DNA of 64,000 nt from Lachnospiraceae bacterium (GCA_029225065.1 JAQXVT010000035.1:62001-126000); one strand, 5' to 3'; shown: positions 37,514 through 47,394, numbered from the stretch's first letter. Notes: generated by a model not told the origin, from the sequence alone. Numbers and translations are program-made.

Positions 37514-38530
37514 ATGGCTGAAAAAATGGAGAATATCATTCAGACTTCTCATCTGACGAAGCGATACGGAGCAAAGATCGCAGTGAACGATCTGAATCTC
37601 TCCATCAGAAAAGGAGAAGTGTTCGGATTGCTCGGACCGAACGGCGCAGGTAAGACGACAACCATCCTGATGCTGCTCGGCCTGACCGAGCCGACGGCAG
37701 GAACGGCAACGATTGCAGGCTGTGACTGCACAAGAAATCCGCTGGAAGTCAAGTCGATCGTCGGTTATCTGCCGGACAATGTCGGATTTTATACGGATAT
37801 GACAGGACGCCAGAATCTGCGTTTTACCGGCCGGTTGAACGGACTGGGCGGACAGGAACTGGAAGAGCGGATCGATTCACTGCTGGAGCGCGTCGGCATG
37901 ACGGAAGCGGCAGATAAGAAAACAGGAACGTACTCCAAAGGTATGCGCCAGAGACTTGGCATCGCGGATGTCCTCATTAAGGATCCGCAGGTCATCATCA
38001 TGGATGAGCCGACACTTGGTATTGACCCGGAAGGTATGCGGGAACTGCTCAATATCATCCGTGATCTGTCCGTGAAAGACGGACGTACCGTTCTGATTTC
38101 ATCCCATCAGCTGCAGCAGATCCAGCAGGTGTGCGACCGCGTGGGCATTTACGTGGAGGGATCGCTGATTGCCTGCGGTACGCTGGCAGAGCTGGAGGCA
38201 CAGATCCAGAAAAACGGCACGTATCTGCTGGAAGTGGATGTGGAGCCGTGTGACGACCAGATCCTCGGAATGCTGGCAAACCAGGATGGAATCCTTGGAA
38301 TTGCAAAAGAGGGCCGCAGATTTATGATTACATCGAAAAAGGATATCCGTCCGCAGCTGACGAAATTCCTCGGCGAGCATGATTATACCGTGATGCATCT
38401 GCATCAGCGCGGCGGCGATCTGGATGAGATCTACAGACGTTATTTTGAAAAGGCAGGGCAGAGTGATGAAAGCAATAAGTCTGAAACAAAAAGAAAGCAC
38501 GGCTGGAAACGCAAATCAGCCGGAAAATAA
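37514..38530 (+). CDS. ABC transporter ATP-binding protein
   Basis: This 338-residue ATPase drives the ABC-2 permease encoded next. Walker A is GPNGAGKTTT, the signature reads YSKGMRQRLGIAD, Walker B is VIIMDEPTLGID and the switch histidine is in ISSHQLQQ. After the ATPase core (about 1-235) is an accessory domain and a Lys/Arg-rich tail. The start follows the NEW3 stop by two bases. Its 3' end overlaps the permease start by about 65 bases, a sign of tight coupling. Confidence 0.93.
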   Translation: MAEKMENIIQTSHLTKRYGAKIAVNDLNLSIRKGEVFGLLGPNGAGKTTTILMLLGLTEPTAGTATIAGCDCTRNPLEVKSIVGYLPDNVGFYTDMTGRQNLRFTGRLNGLGGQELEERIDSLLERVGMTEAADKKTGTYSKGMRQRLGIADVLIKDPQVIIMDEPTLGIDPEGMRELLNIIRDLSVKDGRTVLISSHQLQQIQQVCDRVGIYVEGSLIACGTLAELEAQIQKNGTYLLEVDVEPCDDQILGMLANQDGILGIAKEGRRFMITSKKDIRPQLTKFLGEHDYTVMHLHQRGGDLDEIYRRYFEKAGQSDESNKSETKRKHGWKRKSAGK

Positions 38531-39491
38531 AATAAAAACGGTGAAGGCAAGTACCGGAAGAAACGCGCTTGTGCGCAAGGAGCTTGCCGATCATCTGAAA
38601 AGCAAACGGTTTCTGATTCTGCTGCTTCTGATTGGCTGTACCAGCTTTGCAAGTCTGTACGGTGCAATCAGCGGACTGAGTGATGCGATCCAGTCGGACA
38701 GCAACTTCATTTTCCTGAAGCTTTACACCTCAAGCGGAAGCTCGATTCCGTCGTTTATGTCCTTTATCGCACTGCTTGGACCGATCGTCGGCCTGGCACT
38801 TGGATTTGACGCAGTCAACAGCGAGCGTTCCAACGGTACCTTAAACCGCCTGGTTTCACAGCCGATCTACCGTGATGCAATCATCGTCGGAAAATTTCTG
38901 GCAGGAACTATCGTGATCGCGATCGTTATTTTTTCGACGGGAATCGCACTTGGTGCAGTCGGAATGGCAGTGACCGGTCTGGTTCCGGATGTGGAAGAGG
39001 TGTTCCGGATTCTGATTTTCCTGTTTTTTACGGTGGTATATATCGCATTCTGGCTGGCAATGTCGATTCTGTTTTCGGTTATCTGCCGCCACTCCGCGAC
39101 CTCGGCGCTTGCATCGATCTCCGTATGGATTTTCTTTGCAATTTTTATGAGCCTTGTAGCAAGCATCATTGCAAACGCAGTCTATCCGGTAAATGACCAG
39201 TACAGCGCGATGTTCAACAGTCTGAACAACTATACGCTGAATCAGAACCTGAACCGTATTTCTCCGTACTATCTGTACAGTGAGGCGGTATCAACGATCA
39301 TGAACCCGTCCGTGCGCTCGGTCAATGTTGTGACTGTGAACCAGTTAACCGGAGCGATCAGCGGTTACTTAAGCCTTGGTCAGAGCCTGCTGCTCGTATG
39401 GCCGCATCTGACCGGTCTGGCAGCGCTGATGCTCATTGCATTTGGCGGTTCGTACGTTGGATTTATGAGACAGGAGATCCGGTCGAATTAA
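38466..39491 (+). CDS. ABC-2 type permease
   Basis: This 341-residue membrane protein is the partner of the ATPase. An N-terminal cytoplasmic basic stretch (RNALVRKELADHLKSKRF) leads to about six membrane segments, with the ABC-2 typical GFDAVNSERSNGTLNRLVSQPIYRDAIIVGKF loop between the second and third. I prefer ATG 38466 with the upstream GGCAGGG; ATG 38424 is possible. The operon ends with the terminator at 39616. Together with NEW3 it is probably an exporter or a membrane-stress system; substrate unknown. Confidence 0.88.
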   Translation: MKAISLKQKESTAGNANQPENKIKTVKASTGRNALVRKELADHLKSKRFLILLLLIGCTSFASLYGAISGLSDAIQSDSNFIFLKLYTSSGSSIPSFMSFIALLGPIVGLALGFDAVNSERSNGTLNRLVSQPIYRDAIIVGKFLAGTIVIAIVIFSTGIALGAVGMAVTGLVPDVEEVFRILIFLFFTVVYIAFWLAMSILFSVICRHSATSALASISVWIFFAIFMSLVASIIANAVYPVNDQYSAMFNSLNNYTLNQNLNRISPYYLYSEAVSTIMNPSVRSVNVVTVNQLTGAISGYLSLGQSLLLVWPHLTGLAALMLIAFGGSYVGFMRQEIRSN

Positions 39492-39575
39492 GGGAGATTT
39501 GCAGATTGCAAAAGCGAATTAGAAATTTTGTTTTACTGTAAATTGTGAAAGAACGTTTTAAACGGATCAAGCAAA

Positions 39576-39610
39576 TAGCGAAGCGGATTGTGAATATCCG
39601 CTTTGACTGA
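39576..39610 (+). repeat. AAGCGGA-type short hairpin repeat, best copy
   Basis: AAGCGGA-TTGTGAATA-TCCGCTT is a perfect seven-base-pair stem with a nine-base loop. This copy lies between the ABC operon and its terminator rather than before a gene. Confidence 0.65.
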
Positions 39611-39615
39611 AAGAG

Positions 39616-39664
39616 AAAAATGGCCGGAGGGCAGGGTGAAAATTCTGTCTTCCGGCTATTTTTC
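39616..39664 (+). terminator. rho-independent terminator of the NEW3-ABC operon
   Basis: AAAAATGGCCGGA (39616-39628) pairs with TCCGGCTATTTTT (39651-39663) with one G-U, and the 3' arm ends in the T-run. Confidence 0.85.
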
Positions 39665-39697
39665 GTTAAGCGAATCAGGCAAGTTCTCTGTTTATTC

Positions 39698-39733
39698 ATA
39701 AAAAACGGGCAGCGATTTTTACGCTGCCCGTCA
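39698..39733 (-). terminator. rho-independent terminator of argG
   Basis: On the minus strand ACGGGCAGCG (39722-39731) pairs with CGCTGCCCGT (39705-39714), followed by six T. Loop TAAAAAT. Confidence 0.92.
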
Positions 39734-39745
39734 GGATATTCCGTT

Positions 39746-40978
39746 TTATTTGCTTTCCTGATTTTTCTTTACTTCCATCATCTTCATTGCGCGCACCTTC
39801 AGCGGAAGACCGAACAGTGTGATGAATCCGGATGCATCGTGGTGATCGTAGAGATCGCCGGTTGTGAAGCTTGCAAGAGATTCGTTGTACAGGCTGTACG
39901 GAGAAGTCGTGCCGGCCTTGATGATGTTGCCCTTGTAAAGCTTGAATTTTACTTCGCCGGTGACATATTCCTGTGTGACATCAACGAATGCCTGAATTGC
40001 CTCGCGAAGCGGTGTGAACCATTTTCCTTCGTATACGATCTGTGCAAACTGGCTGCCGAGCTTCTTCTTTGTCTCCATAGTATCACGGTCAAGAATCAGC
40101 TCCTCAAGCTGCTCATGAGCAGCCATCAGAATAGTTCCGCCAGGAGTCTCATAGACACCGCGGGACTTCATACCAACTACACGGTTCTCTACAATATCAG
40201 CGATGCCGATGCCGTGCTTGCCGCCAAGCTTGTTCAGCTCAGTGATAATCTCGCAGACGCTCATTTCTTTTCCGTTTAAGGTCTTCGGGGTGCCTGCCTC
40301 AAAAGTCATGGTTACGTATTCGCCCTCGTCCGGAGCTTCTTCCGGAGTCACACCAAGTACGAGCATGTTTGCGTAATTCGGCTCATTTGCCGGATCCTCA
40401 AGCTCAAGTCCCTCGTGGCTGATGTGCCAGAGGTTGCGGTCACGGCTGTAGCTGTGGCTGTGGTCGAACGGAAGCACAATACCGTGCTGCTTGCAGAACT
40501 CGATCTCATCGTCACGGGACTGCATTTTCCAGATATCAGTCATACGCCACGGAGCGATTACCTTGAGATCCGGAGCGAGCGCCTTGATACCAAGCTCAAA
40601 ACGGATCTGGTCATTTCCTTTTCCGGTAGCACCATGGCAGATGGTAGTAGCGCCTTCTTTTCTTGCAATCTCAACGAGCTTCTTTGCGATTGCCGGACGA
40701 GCCATTGAGGTACCGAGCAGATATTTGTGCTCATAGACTGCACCTGCCTTTACACACGGCATGATGAAGTCTTCGCAGAATTCATCGCGGATATCTTCAA
40801 TATATAATTTGGAAGCGCCGGAGAGCTTTGCTCTTTCATCCAGTCCATCCAGCTCATTGCCCTGGCCGCAGTCGATGCAGCAGCAAATAACCTCATAATC
40901 AAAGTTATCTTTCAGCCACGGAATCATGGCCGTCGTATCCAGTCCGCCTGAGTAGGCGAGAATTACTTTTTCTTTCAT
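39746..40978 (-). CDS. argG: argininosuccinate synthase
   Basis: This 410-residue enzyme joins citrulline and aspartate with ATP, the penultimate step of arginine synthesis. The ATP pyrophosphatase loop AYSGGLDTT is at the N-terminus, and ATGKGNDQIRFE, YSRDRNLWHISHEG and IVENRVVGMKSRGVYETPGG are standard. AGGAGG precedes the ATG. It diverges from argCJBD across a control region with ARG-box-like sites. argH, normally its partner, is not in the window. Confidence 0.97.
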   Translation of the reverse strand: MKEKVILAYSGGLDTTAMIPWLKDNFDYEVICCCIDCGQGNELDGLDERAKLSGASKLYIEDIRDEFCEDFIMPCVKAGAVYEHKYLLGTSMARPAIAKKLVEIARKEGATTICHGATGKGNDQIRFELGIKALAPDLKVIAPWRMTDIWKMQSRDDEIEFCKQHGIVLPFDHSHSYSRDRNLWHISHEGLELEDPANEPNYANMLVLGVTPEEAPDEGEYVTMTFEAGTPKTLNGKEMSVCEIITELNKLGGKHGIGIADIVENRVVGMKSRGVYETPGGTILMAAHEQLEELILDRDTMETKKKLGSQFAQIVYEGKWFTPLREAIQAFVDVTQEYVTGEVKFKLYKGNIIKAGTTSPYSLYNESLASFTTGDLYDHHDASGFITLFGLPLKVRAMKMMEVKKNQESK

Positions 40979-41014
40979 GATTGATTCCTCCTGTTGTGCA
41001 TTTCACCTTTCATC

Positions 41015-41043
41015 AATATACATCAACAGTCATAAATATGCAA
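41015..41043 (-). promoter_or_regulatory. sigma-A promoter of argG
   Basis: On the minus strand TTGCAT (41038-41043) and TATATT (41015-41020) are 17 bases apart. An ARG-box-like site (41030-41044) covers its minus-35. Confidence 0.75.
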
Positions 41044-41044
41044 G
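41030..41044. promoter_or_regulatory. ARG-box-like operator 1
   Basis: TCATAAATATGCAAG resembles the Bacillus AhrC/ArgR box (CATGAATAAAAATGCAA) and overlaps the argG minus-35, so arginine-bound ArgR could repress argG. Confidence 0.55.
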
Positions 41045-41080
41045 TGCTAAATTATATTTTATGAAAAACTATGAAAAAGG

Positions 41081-41109
41081 TTGAATATTATGCACGAAAT
41101 ATGTATAAT
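41081..41109 (+). promoter_or_regulatory. sigma-A promoter of argCJBD
   Basis: TTGAAT (41081-41086) and a perfect TATAAT (41104-41109) are 17 bases apart. The start near 41116 leaves a leader of about 105 bases. ARG-box-like sites overlap both elements. Confidence 0.85.
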
Positions 41110-41118
41110 CATGCAAAG
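41081..41118. promoter_or_regulatory. ARG-box-like operators 2 and 3
   Basis: TTGAATATTATGCACG (41081-41096) and ATGTATAATCATGCAAAG (41101-41118) each carry an ARG half-pattern ending in ATGCA, 20 bases apart. They sit exactly over the minus-35 and minus-10 of the argCJBD promoter, the usual arrangement for hexameric ArgR repression. Confidence 0.6.
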
Positions 41119-41220
41119 AAAAATACTTTACATATTTTTCTGATAGGTATAGAATTGGGAAAACGAATTCCGAATGGCGAAAAAGCGCAGATCGGAGCGT
41201 CACAGAGGAGGAATAAGCTT

Positions 41221-42261
41221 ATGATAAAGGTTGGAATTATCGGTGCAACCGGATATGCAGGAGGAGAACTGGTGCGACTGCTGCTTGGCCATAAGGAGGC
41301 AGAGATCGTGTGGTATGGCTCCAGAAGCTATGTGGATCAGAGTTATGCGTCGATCTATCAGAACATGTTTCAGCTGGTGGATGCAAAGTGTATGGACGAT
41401 AATATGGAAGCACTTGCCGATCAGGCTGACGTTATTTTTACGGCGACGCCGCAGGGGCTGTGTGCATCCCTGATCAATGAGGACATCCTTTCCAAAACGA
41501 AAATCGTGGATCTGAGCGCTGATTTCCGTCTGAAAAATGTAAAAATATACGAAGAATGGTATAAGATCGAGCACAAGGCTCCGCATTACATCGATGAGGC
41601 TGTTTACGGACTGTGCGAGATCAACCGGGAAAAGGTAAAGGGCGCGCGGCTGATTGCAAATCCAGGCTGCTACCCGACCTGCAGCACCTTATCAATCTAT
41701 CCTTTATTAAAGGAAGGCCTGATCGACCCATCGACCATCATCATCGATGCAAAGTCCGGTACATCCGGAGCGGGGCGCGGTGCGAAGACGGACAATCTGT
41801 TCTGCGAGGTCAATGAAAATATGAAAGCGTACGGTGTGGCAAACCATCGTCATACGCCGGAAATTGAGGAGCAGCTTTCCTATGCAGCGGGAACTCCGGT
41901 GCTTCTGAATTTCACACCGCACCTTGTTCCGATGAACCGGGGCATTCTGATTACGGCTTACGCATCGCTGAAAAAAGAAGTTTCCTATGAGGAAGTAAAG
42001 GCTGCGTACGACAAGTATTATGAAAACGAGCGTTTCGTCCGCGTTCTGCCAAAGGATGTATGCCCACAGACAAAATGGGTGGAGGGCAGCAATTTTGTGG
42101 ATGTGAATTTCAAGATTGATCCGCGGACAAAGCGCATCATCATGATGGGTGCGATGGACAATCTCGTAAAAGGTGCAGCCGGACAGGCCGTACAGAATAT
42201 GAATCTGCTGTTTGGACTCGATGAGGCAGAGGGACTTCGCATGGCGCCGATGTTCCCGTAA
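41221..42261 (+). CDS. argC: N-acetyl-gamma-glutamyl-phosphate reductase
   Basis: This 346-residue enzyme reduces N-acetylglutamyl phosphate to the semialdehyde with NADPH. The Rossmann start VGIIGATGYAGGELVRLL and the catalytic cysteine in ANPGCYPT (C150) are clear. ATG 41221 has AGGAGG nine bases upstream; the ORF-track start at 41071 is upstream of the promoter and wrong. First gene of the argCJBD operon. Confidence 0.97.
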   Translation: MIKVGIIGATGYAGGELVRLLLGHKEAEIVWYGSRSYVDQSYASIYQNMFQLVDAKCMDDNMEALADQADVIFTATPQGLCASLINEDILSKTKIVDLSADFRLKNVKIYEEWYKIEHKAPHYIDEAVYGLCEINREKVKGARLIANPGCYPTCSTLSIYPLLKEGLIDPSTIIIDAKSGTSGAGRGAKTDNLFCEVNENMKAYGVANHRHTPEIEEQLSYAAGTPVLLNFTPHLVPMNRGILITAYASLKKEVSYEEVKAAYDKYYENERFVRVLPKDVCPQTKWVEGSNFVDVNFKIDPRTKRIIMMGAMDNLVKGAAGQAVQNMNLLFGLDEAEGLRMAPMFP

Positions 42262-42380
42262 GAGCAGGCGTTTGAGAGGATGCACAGTGGCTGGAAAAAT
42301 ATTTCAGAGAATAGCGTGCAGAAAAATGGAGCGTAAATGTCTGCTTTGATGGCAGGGAGAAGTTAAAGATGGAGGAGACT

Positions 42381-43604
42381 ATGATAAAAGAAATAAACGG
42401 CGGCGTAACCGCCCCGAAAGGATTTTCAGCGGTCGGTATTACGGCCGGGATAAAAAAAGGAAAAAAGGATATGGCGATGATTTACAGCGAAGCGCCATGT
42501 CAGGTGGCCGGTACCTTCACGACGAACGTGGTAAAGGCAGCGCCGGTGAAATGGGATCAGAGCGTGGTTTACGGCGGTCAGTGTGTGCATGCGATCGTGG
42601 CAAACAGCGGTGTGGCAAACGCGTGCACCGGAGAAGAAGGACTTGGCTACTGCAAAAAGACGGCGGAAAAAGCGGCGGAGCTCTTTGGCATTAAGCCGGA
42701 GCAGGTGCTGGTGGCGTCGACCGGTGTGATCGGAGCGCAGATTCCGATCGACAAGATCTGCGCCGGCATTGAGACGATGAAACCGATGCTTGGCACGGGC
42801 GAGGTCTCCGGCACGCTGGCGGCAGAGGCGATCATGACAACCGACACCGTGAAAAAAGAAATCGCGGTGCAGATCGAGCTGGACGGAAAGACGGTCACAA
42901 TTGGTGGTATGAGCAAGGGCTCCGGCATGATCCATCCGAATATGTGCACGATGCTGAGCTTCGTCATGACGGACGCGGCCATCTCAAAGGAGCTGCTTCA
43001 GAAGGCGCACAGCGCAGTCGTGGCGGATACGTACAATATGATTTCGGTGGACGGCGATACTTCGACGAACGACACAGCCGTAGTTCTTGCGAACGGACTG
43101 GCAGGAAATGATGAGATCACAGAAGAAAACGAAGAGTATCAGAAATTTTTTGAGGCGCTGAAATACGTAAATACGTATCTGGCAAAGCATATGGCGGCCG
43201 ACGGCGAGGGAGCGACGGCGCTGTTTGAGGTGAAGGTGATCGGTGCAAAGACGAAAGCGGACGCGGTGACTTTGAGCAAATCGGTAATCACCTCCAATCT
43301 GACGAAGGCGGCAATCTTCGGACACGATGCCAACTGGGGCCGTATCCTCTGCGCGATGGGCTATTCCGGAGTCATCTTCGATCCGGAAAAGGTAGACCTT
43401 TATTTCGAGAGCGCAGCCGGAAAGCTGAAGATTATCGAGAATGGCGTTTCGACCGGCTACAGCGAGGAAGAGGCGACAAAGATTCTGTCCGAGAAAGCGG
43501 TGACGGCGATCGCGGATGTGAAGATGGGAACGGCGCAGGCGACGGCATGGGGCTGTGACCTGACGTACGACTATGTGAAAATCAACGCGGATTACCGTTC
43601 ATAA
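42381..43604 (+). CDS. argJ: bifunctional ornithine acetyltransferase / N-acetylglutamate synthase
   Basis: This 407-residue protein recycles the acetyl group from acetylornithine onto glutamate, and may also acetylate glutamate from acetyl-CoA. It cleaves itself at a conserved threonine: [16 protein letters not shown] gives T190 as the nucleophile of the beta chain. [17 protein letters not shown] and the [21 protein letters not shown] end are family standard. GGAGGAG precedes ATG 42381; the frame start at 42369 overlaps that site. The gap after argC is about 120 bases. Confidence 0.96.
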   Translation: MIKEINGGVTAPKGFSAVGITAGIKKGKKDMAMIYSEAPCQVAGTFTTNVVKAAPVKWDQSVVYGGQCVHAIVANSGVANACTGEEGLGYCKKTAEKAAELFGIKPEQVLVASTGVIGAQIPIDKICAGIETMKPMLGTGEVSGTLAAEAIMTTDTVKKEIAVQIELDGKTVTIGGMSKGSGMIHPNMCTMLSFVMTDAAISKELLQKAHSAVVADTYNMISVDGDTSTNDTAVVLANGLAGNDEITEENEEYQKFFEALKYVNTYLAKHMAADGEGATALFEVKVIGAKTKADAVTLSKSVITSNLTKAAIFGHDANWGRILCAMGYSGVIFDPEKVDLYFESAAGKLKIIENGVSTGYSEEEATKILSEKAVTAIADVKMGTAQATAWGCDLTYDYVKINADYRS

Positions 43605-43624
43605 GAGGGAGGCTGAGAGATAAA

Positions 43625-44524
43625 ATGGAAGCAATGATGGAAATGTGGCTGGAAAAAGCGAATGTGCTGATTGAGGCACTTCCGTATATTCAGCGGTTTC
43701 ATGGAAAAACGATCGTGGTAAAGTACGGCGGAAGTGCGATGGTGGATGATGAACTGAAAAAAAGTGTAATCAGGGATGTGGCACTTTTGAAGCTGGTCGG
43801 ATTCCGTCCGATCATCGTACATGGAGGCGGCAAGGAGATCACGAAGTGGATCAACAAAGTGGGCCTTGAGACGAATTTCGTAAACGGACTGCGTGTGACC
43901 GACGAGCCGACGATGGAAGTAGCCGAGATGGTACTGAACAAGATCAACAAAGATCTTGTATCGATGATGGAAAAGGTTGGATTAAAGGCGGTCGGAATCA
44001 GCGGAAAGGACAGCTCAATTCTGAAAGTAGACAAAAAGCTGGCAGGCGGAAAGGATATCGGATACGTCGGCGAGGTGAAGCAGGTGGATACGTCACTTCT
44101 GAACACACTGCTCGACAACGATTTTATCCCGGTTATCTGCCCGGTTGGCTCTGACGATGACTGCCATTCCTACAATATCAATGCGGATGATGCCGCCTGC
44201 GCGATCGCGACGGCGGTGAAGGCTGCAAAGCTGGCGTTCCTGACCGATATCGAGGGTGTTTACCGCGATCCGCTTGACCGCACATCACTGATCAGTGAGC
44301 TGACGATTCCGCAGGCAAAGGAATTTTTGAAGAGCGGAAATGTGGGCGGCGGAATGCTGCCGAAGCTGCAGAACTGCATCGCAGCGATCGAGGCCGGCGT
44401 TTCCAGAGTCCATATCCTGGACGGACGGATTCAGCACTGCCTGCTGCTGGAGTTCTTTACAAACAAGGGAATCGGTACGGCAATCATCGGAGATGAGGAG
44501 GAGCGTTACTTCAATGAACAGTAA
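43625..44524 (+). CDS. argB: acetylglutamate kinase
   Basis: This 299-residue enzyme phosphorylates N-acetylglutamate and is often the arginine-feedback point. The amino-acid kinase marks are VVKYGGSAM at about residues 37-45, VHGGGKEI and the C-terminal [14 protein letters not shown]. An N-terminal helix before the core ([23 protein letters not shown]) is the extension seen in arginine-inhibited hexameric forms, so feedback inhibition is likely. GGGAGG precedes it. Its last bases overlap the argD start. Confidence 0.95.
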   Translation: MEAMMEMWLEKANVLIEALPYIQRFHGKTIVVKYGGSAMVDDELKKSVIRDVALLKLVGFRPIIVHGGGKEITKWINKVGLETNFVNGLRVTDEPTMEVAEMVLNKINKDLVSMMEKVGLKAVGISGKDSSILKVDKKLAGGKDIGYVGEVKQVDTSLLNTLLDNDFIPVICPVGSDDDCHSYNINADDAACAIATAVKAAKLAFLTDIEGVYRDPLDRTSLISELTIPQAKEFLKSGNVGGGMLPKLQNCIAAIEAGVSRVHILDGRIQHCLLLEFFTNKGIGTAIIGDEEERYFNEQ

Positions 44525-45707
44525 GGAATATATGGAAAAGACAGAGCAGTACGTTCTGCACACCTACAACCGGTTTCCGGTCGTTCTGGAAAAGGGCGAG
44601 GGTGTTTATTTAACGGATGCGGATGGAAAATCATACCTGGATTTTGGCGCGGGAATCGCGGTCTTTGCGCTTGGCTACGGAAACAAAGCATACAATGACG
44701 CCCTGAAAAATCAGATCGATCAGCTGATTCATACGTCGAACCTCTATTACAATATTCCGCTTGAGGAGGCGGCAGAGAAGCTGATCCGCACAAGCGGGAT
44801 GGACAAGGTATTTTTTACAAACAGCGGAACCGAGGCGATCGAGGGCGCAATCAAGGCGGCGAGAAAATACGCATGGCTGAAGGATGGAGGAACGGATCAT
44901 GAGATCATCGCGATGAACCATTCCTTCCACGGACGCAGTGTCGGAGCACTTTCTGTGACCGGAAATGCGCATTATCAGGAGCCGTTCAAGCCGCTGATGG
45001 GCGGCGTGAAGTTTGCTGATTTTAATGATCTGGACAGCGTGAAAGCCCAGGTAAATGAAAAGACGTGTGCCATCATTCTGGAGACGGTGCAGGGCGAGGG
45101 CGGCATTTATCCGGCGGATCCGGCATTCTTAAAGGGCGTAAAGGAAATTTGTGAGGAGCATGATATCCTGCTGATTCTTGACGAGATTCAGTGCGGCATG
45201 GGCCGAACAGGAAGCTATTTTGCATGGCAGCAGTATGGCGTAGAGCCGGATATCATGACATGTGCAAAGGCACTTGGCTGCGGCGTGCCGGTCGGCGCGT
45301 TCGTGCTGAATGCGAAGGTGGCGAAGGCATCACTCGTTCCTGGCGACCACGGCACGACATACGGCGGAAATCCACTGGCATGCGCGGCGGTCTCAAAGGT
45401 GTTCGATCTCTTTGAGGAGCAGCATATCATCGACCATGTGAAGGAGGTGGCTCCGTATCTGGAGCAGAAGCTGGGTGAGCTGGTGGAAAAGTATGACTGC
45501 CTGGCACTGCGCAGAGGAAAAGGCCTGATGCAGGGCGTTGTAGTGACAGGGCGCCCGGTTGGAGAGATCGTAAAGAAAGCACTGGAACAGGGACTGATCG
45601 TACTGAGTGCCGGAAGTGACGTGCTGCGTTTCGTGCCGCCGCTTGTCATCACGAAGGAAGATGTTGATGAAATGATTGTGCGGCTTTCAAAGGCGCTGGA
45701 AGCGTAG
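44514..45707 (+). CDS. argD: acetylornithine aminotransferase
   Basis: This 397-residue PLP enzyme transaminates N-acetylglutamate semialdehyde to acetylornithine; it may also serve lysine synthesis. Class III marks are [44 protein letters not shown] and the PLP lysine in [18 protein letters not shown] 44514 lies inside the end of argB, 11 bases overlapping, with GAGGAGGAG upstream; this indicates translational coupling. The ORF-track start at 44340 is a shadow. No argF follows. Confidence 0.96.
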   Translation: MNSKEYMEKTEQYVLHTYNRFPVVLEKGEGVYLTDADGKSYLDFGAGIAVFALGYGNKAYNDALKNQIDQLIHTSNLYYNIPLEEAAEKLIRTSGMDKVFFTNSGTEAIEGAIKAARKYAWLKDGGTDHEIIAMNHSFHGRSVGALSVTGNAHYQEPFKPLMGGVKFADFNDLDSVKAQVNEKTCAIILETVQGEGGIYPADPAFLKGVKEICEEHDILLILDEIQCGMGRTGSYFAWQQYGVEPDIMTCAKALGCGVPVGAFVLNAKVAKASLVPGDHGTTYGGNPLACAAVSKVFDLFEEQHIIDHVKEVAPYLEQKLGELVEKYDCLALRRGKGLMQGVVVTGRPVGEIVKKALEQGLIVLSAGSDVLRFVPPLVITKEDVDEMIVRLSKALEA

Positions 45708-45979
45708 GAGAGCGGAAGAATTTCACGGCGTAAGTACATTTCTTAAACGCGTTGATTTGTACATATTCGATTGGCGAAAAAACAGAATGGACATGAGAGA
45801 TAAAATCTGAGGAATGCAGTGCATGAAAATAGAAAAGAAGGGAGATACTTTCTGAAAAGAGCTGCGAAAACCGACAGGTTGCCCTGAAACGGATAAAAGC
45901 CGGAACAGAACTGCCGGGCAAAACAGGGAAGCGGATTGCGAAACTTTGACTTGACCGCAGCTGGCAGAAAGGAGATCTC
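45708..45979 (+). other. intergenic region with a degenerate AAGCGGA repeat
   Basis: No gene or clear terminator is visible after argD. GAAGCGGATTGCGAAACTTTGACTTG (about 45928-45953) is a degenerate member of the AAGCGGA family, about 30 bases before the next start codon. Confidence 0.4.
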
Positions 45980-46408
45980 ATGCTTGGAGTTTGTATTGCG
46001 CTGCTCTCTGGCGCGCTGATGAGTATTCAGGGAGTATTTAATACAGAAGTAACAAAGCAGACGAGCCTTTGGGTATCGTCTGCTTTTGTGCAGTTTACAG
46101 CCCTTCTGGTCTGTCTGATCGCCTGGCTTTTTACAGACCGGACGAGTTTTCTTTTGCTGGGAGATATAAAGAATCCCTATATGCTGCTCGCCGGAGTGAT
46201 CGGAGCGTTTATCACGGTGACGGTGGTAAGAAGCATGGCGGACCTGGGACCGGCACGCGCCGCGATGCTGATTGTCATCTCGCAGCTGGCTGTCGCTTAT
46301 GTGATCGAACTGTTTGGAATGTTCGGCGTGGAAAAACAGCCGTTTGAATGGCGGAAGCTGATCGGGCTTCTGATTTCCGTAACCGGCATTATTGTGTTTA
46401 AATGGTAA
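45980..46408 (+). CDS. DMT-family (DUF606/YdcZ-like) transporter
   Basis: This 142-residue membrane protein has about five hydrophobic segments and the DUF606 pattern (ALLSGALMSIQGVFNTEVTKQTSLW, GVIGAFITVTVVRSM). Such proteins are half the size of EamA transporters and probably act as dimers. GAAAGGAG precedes the ATG. Substrate unknown; it stands alone between the arg operon and comEA. Confidence 0.85.
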   Translation: MLGVCIALLSGALMSIQGVFNTEVTKQTSLWVSSAFVQFTALLVCLIAWLFTDRTSFLLLGDIKNPYMLLAGVIGAFITVTVVRSMADLGPARAAMLIVISQLAVAYVIELFGMFGVEKQPFEWRKLIGLLISVTGIIVFKW

Positions 46409-46439
46409 AATTTAGAAAAATTTTAATATAAAATATCTG

Positions 46440-46468
46440 TTGCAAAAAAGTTAACTTTTCGTTACAAT
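46440..46468 (+). promoter_or_regulatory. sigma-A promoter of comEA
   Basis: TTGCAA (46440-46445) and TACAAT (46463-46468) are 17 bases apart, about 47 bases before the start codon. Confidence 0.7.
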
Positions 46469-46514
46469 AAAGGTTGCATACGGGGAACCGGCAGTTTCTG
46501 ACTGAAGGAAAGGT

Positions 46515-47354
46515 ATGCAGAAAACTGAGAAAATAAATAATAAGAAGAAAACAAACTGGAAAACAAAGCGGAGCCGGGTGGTCATTTGGTTGCTGGCAGG
46601 CTTTTTTGTGCTTTGCGGCGGCTGCGCACGGAAGGCGGATGTGCAGATGTCGGGCGTGACGCTGGAAGAGGCGTATGCGGCGGGCGCAGGTGAAGAGAAC
46701 AAAGAGGCGCAGGCAGGCGCTGATTCTGCTTTGACGGAAGCCTCAGACGGTTCAAAAATGCAGGAAAACGCAAGGCTGACTGGAAAGGTGACTGTAGATT
46801 CGGCGCTGCCAGATGAATCGGTACTAAAAGAGAGCGATTCGGTGAATGAATTGGACGGATCGGATTCAGAGACAGAAAGACTGATTTATGTCCACGTCTG
46901 CGGCGCAGTGCAGCACCCGGGAGTCTATCCGATGGCGGAGGGGACGCGTGTCTATGAGGCTGTTGCGCTTGCCGGCGGATTTCTTCTGGAGGCCGATGAG
47001 CAGTGGCTGAATCAGGCGGCTGTGATCGGGGATGCGCAGAAGCTTTACGTCTACTCAAAAGAAGAGACGAGGCAGATGGAGACGGAAGCGTCCAGAGAGG
47101 GCTTATCCGGAGGTGCAGAACCTGCGAATAGTGTGGAAGTATCGTCACCCCGCGGGAGCGATCTGGTGAATCTCAATACGGCGTCCAAGGAAGAGCTGAT
47201 GACGCTTCCGGGGATCGGTGAGGCAAAGGCGGAGGCCATTTTGCAGTACCGGTCAGAGCATGGAGCGTTTTCGGCTGCGGAGGAGCTGCTGCAGATCTCC
47301 GGCATCAAGGAAGGCGTGTTTTCTAAGATAAAAGACAGGATAACGGTAAGGTAG
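46515..47354 (+). CDS. comEA: competence protein ComEA-like, SLBB plus helix-hairpin-helix
   Basis: This 279-residue protein has a basic N-terminus and one membrane anchor (about 22-40), an acidic low-complexity spacer (about 60-120), an SLBB domain (YVHVCGAVQHPGVYPM, about 122-180) and a C-terminal helix-hairpin-helix pair (LVNLNTASKEELMTLPGIGEAKAEAIL). ComEA binds DNA at the cell surface for uptake through ComEC, encoded 3.2 kb downstream. The anchor ends in CGGC, so lipid attachment cannot be excluded. AAGGAAAGG precedes the ATG. Confidence 0.9.
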   Translation: MQKTEKINNKKKTNWKTKRSRVVIWLLAGFFVLCGGCARKADVQMSGVTLEEAYAAGAGEENKEAQAGADSALTEASDGSKMQENARLTGKVTVDSALPDESVLKESDSVNELDGSDSETERLIYVHVCGAVQHPGVYPMAEGTRVYEAVALAGGFLLEADEQWLNQAAVIGDAQKLYVYSKEETRQMETEASREGLSGGAEPANSVEVSSPRGSDLVNLNTASKEELMTLPGIGEAKAEAILQYRSEHGAFSAAEELLQISGIKEGVFSKIKDRITVR

Positions 47355-47394
47355 CCCGGAAGTTACGGGCTATGACATAAAGGAGTAAAACAGC

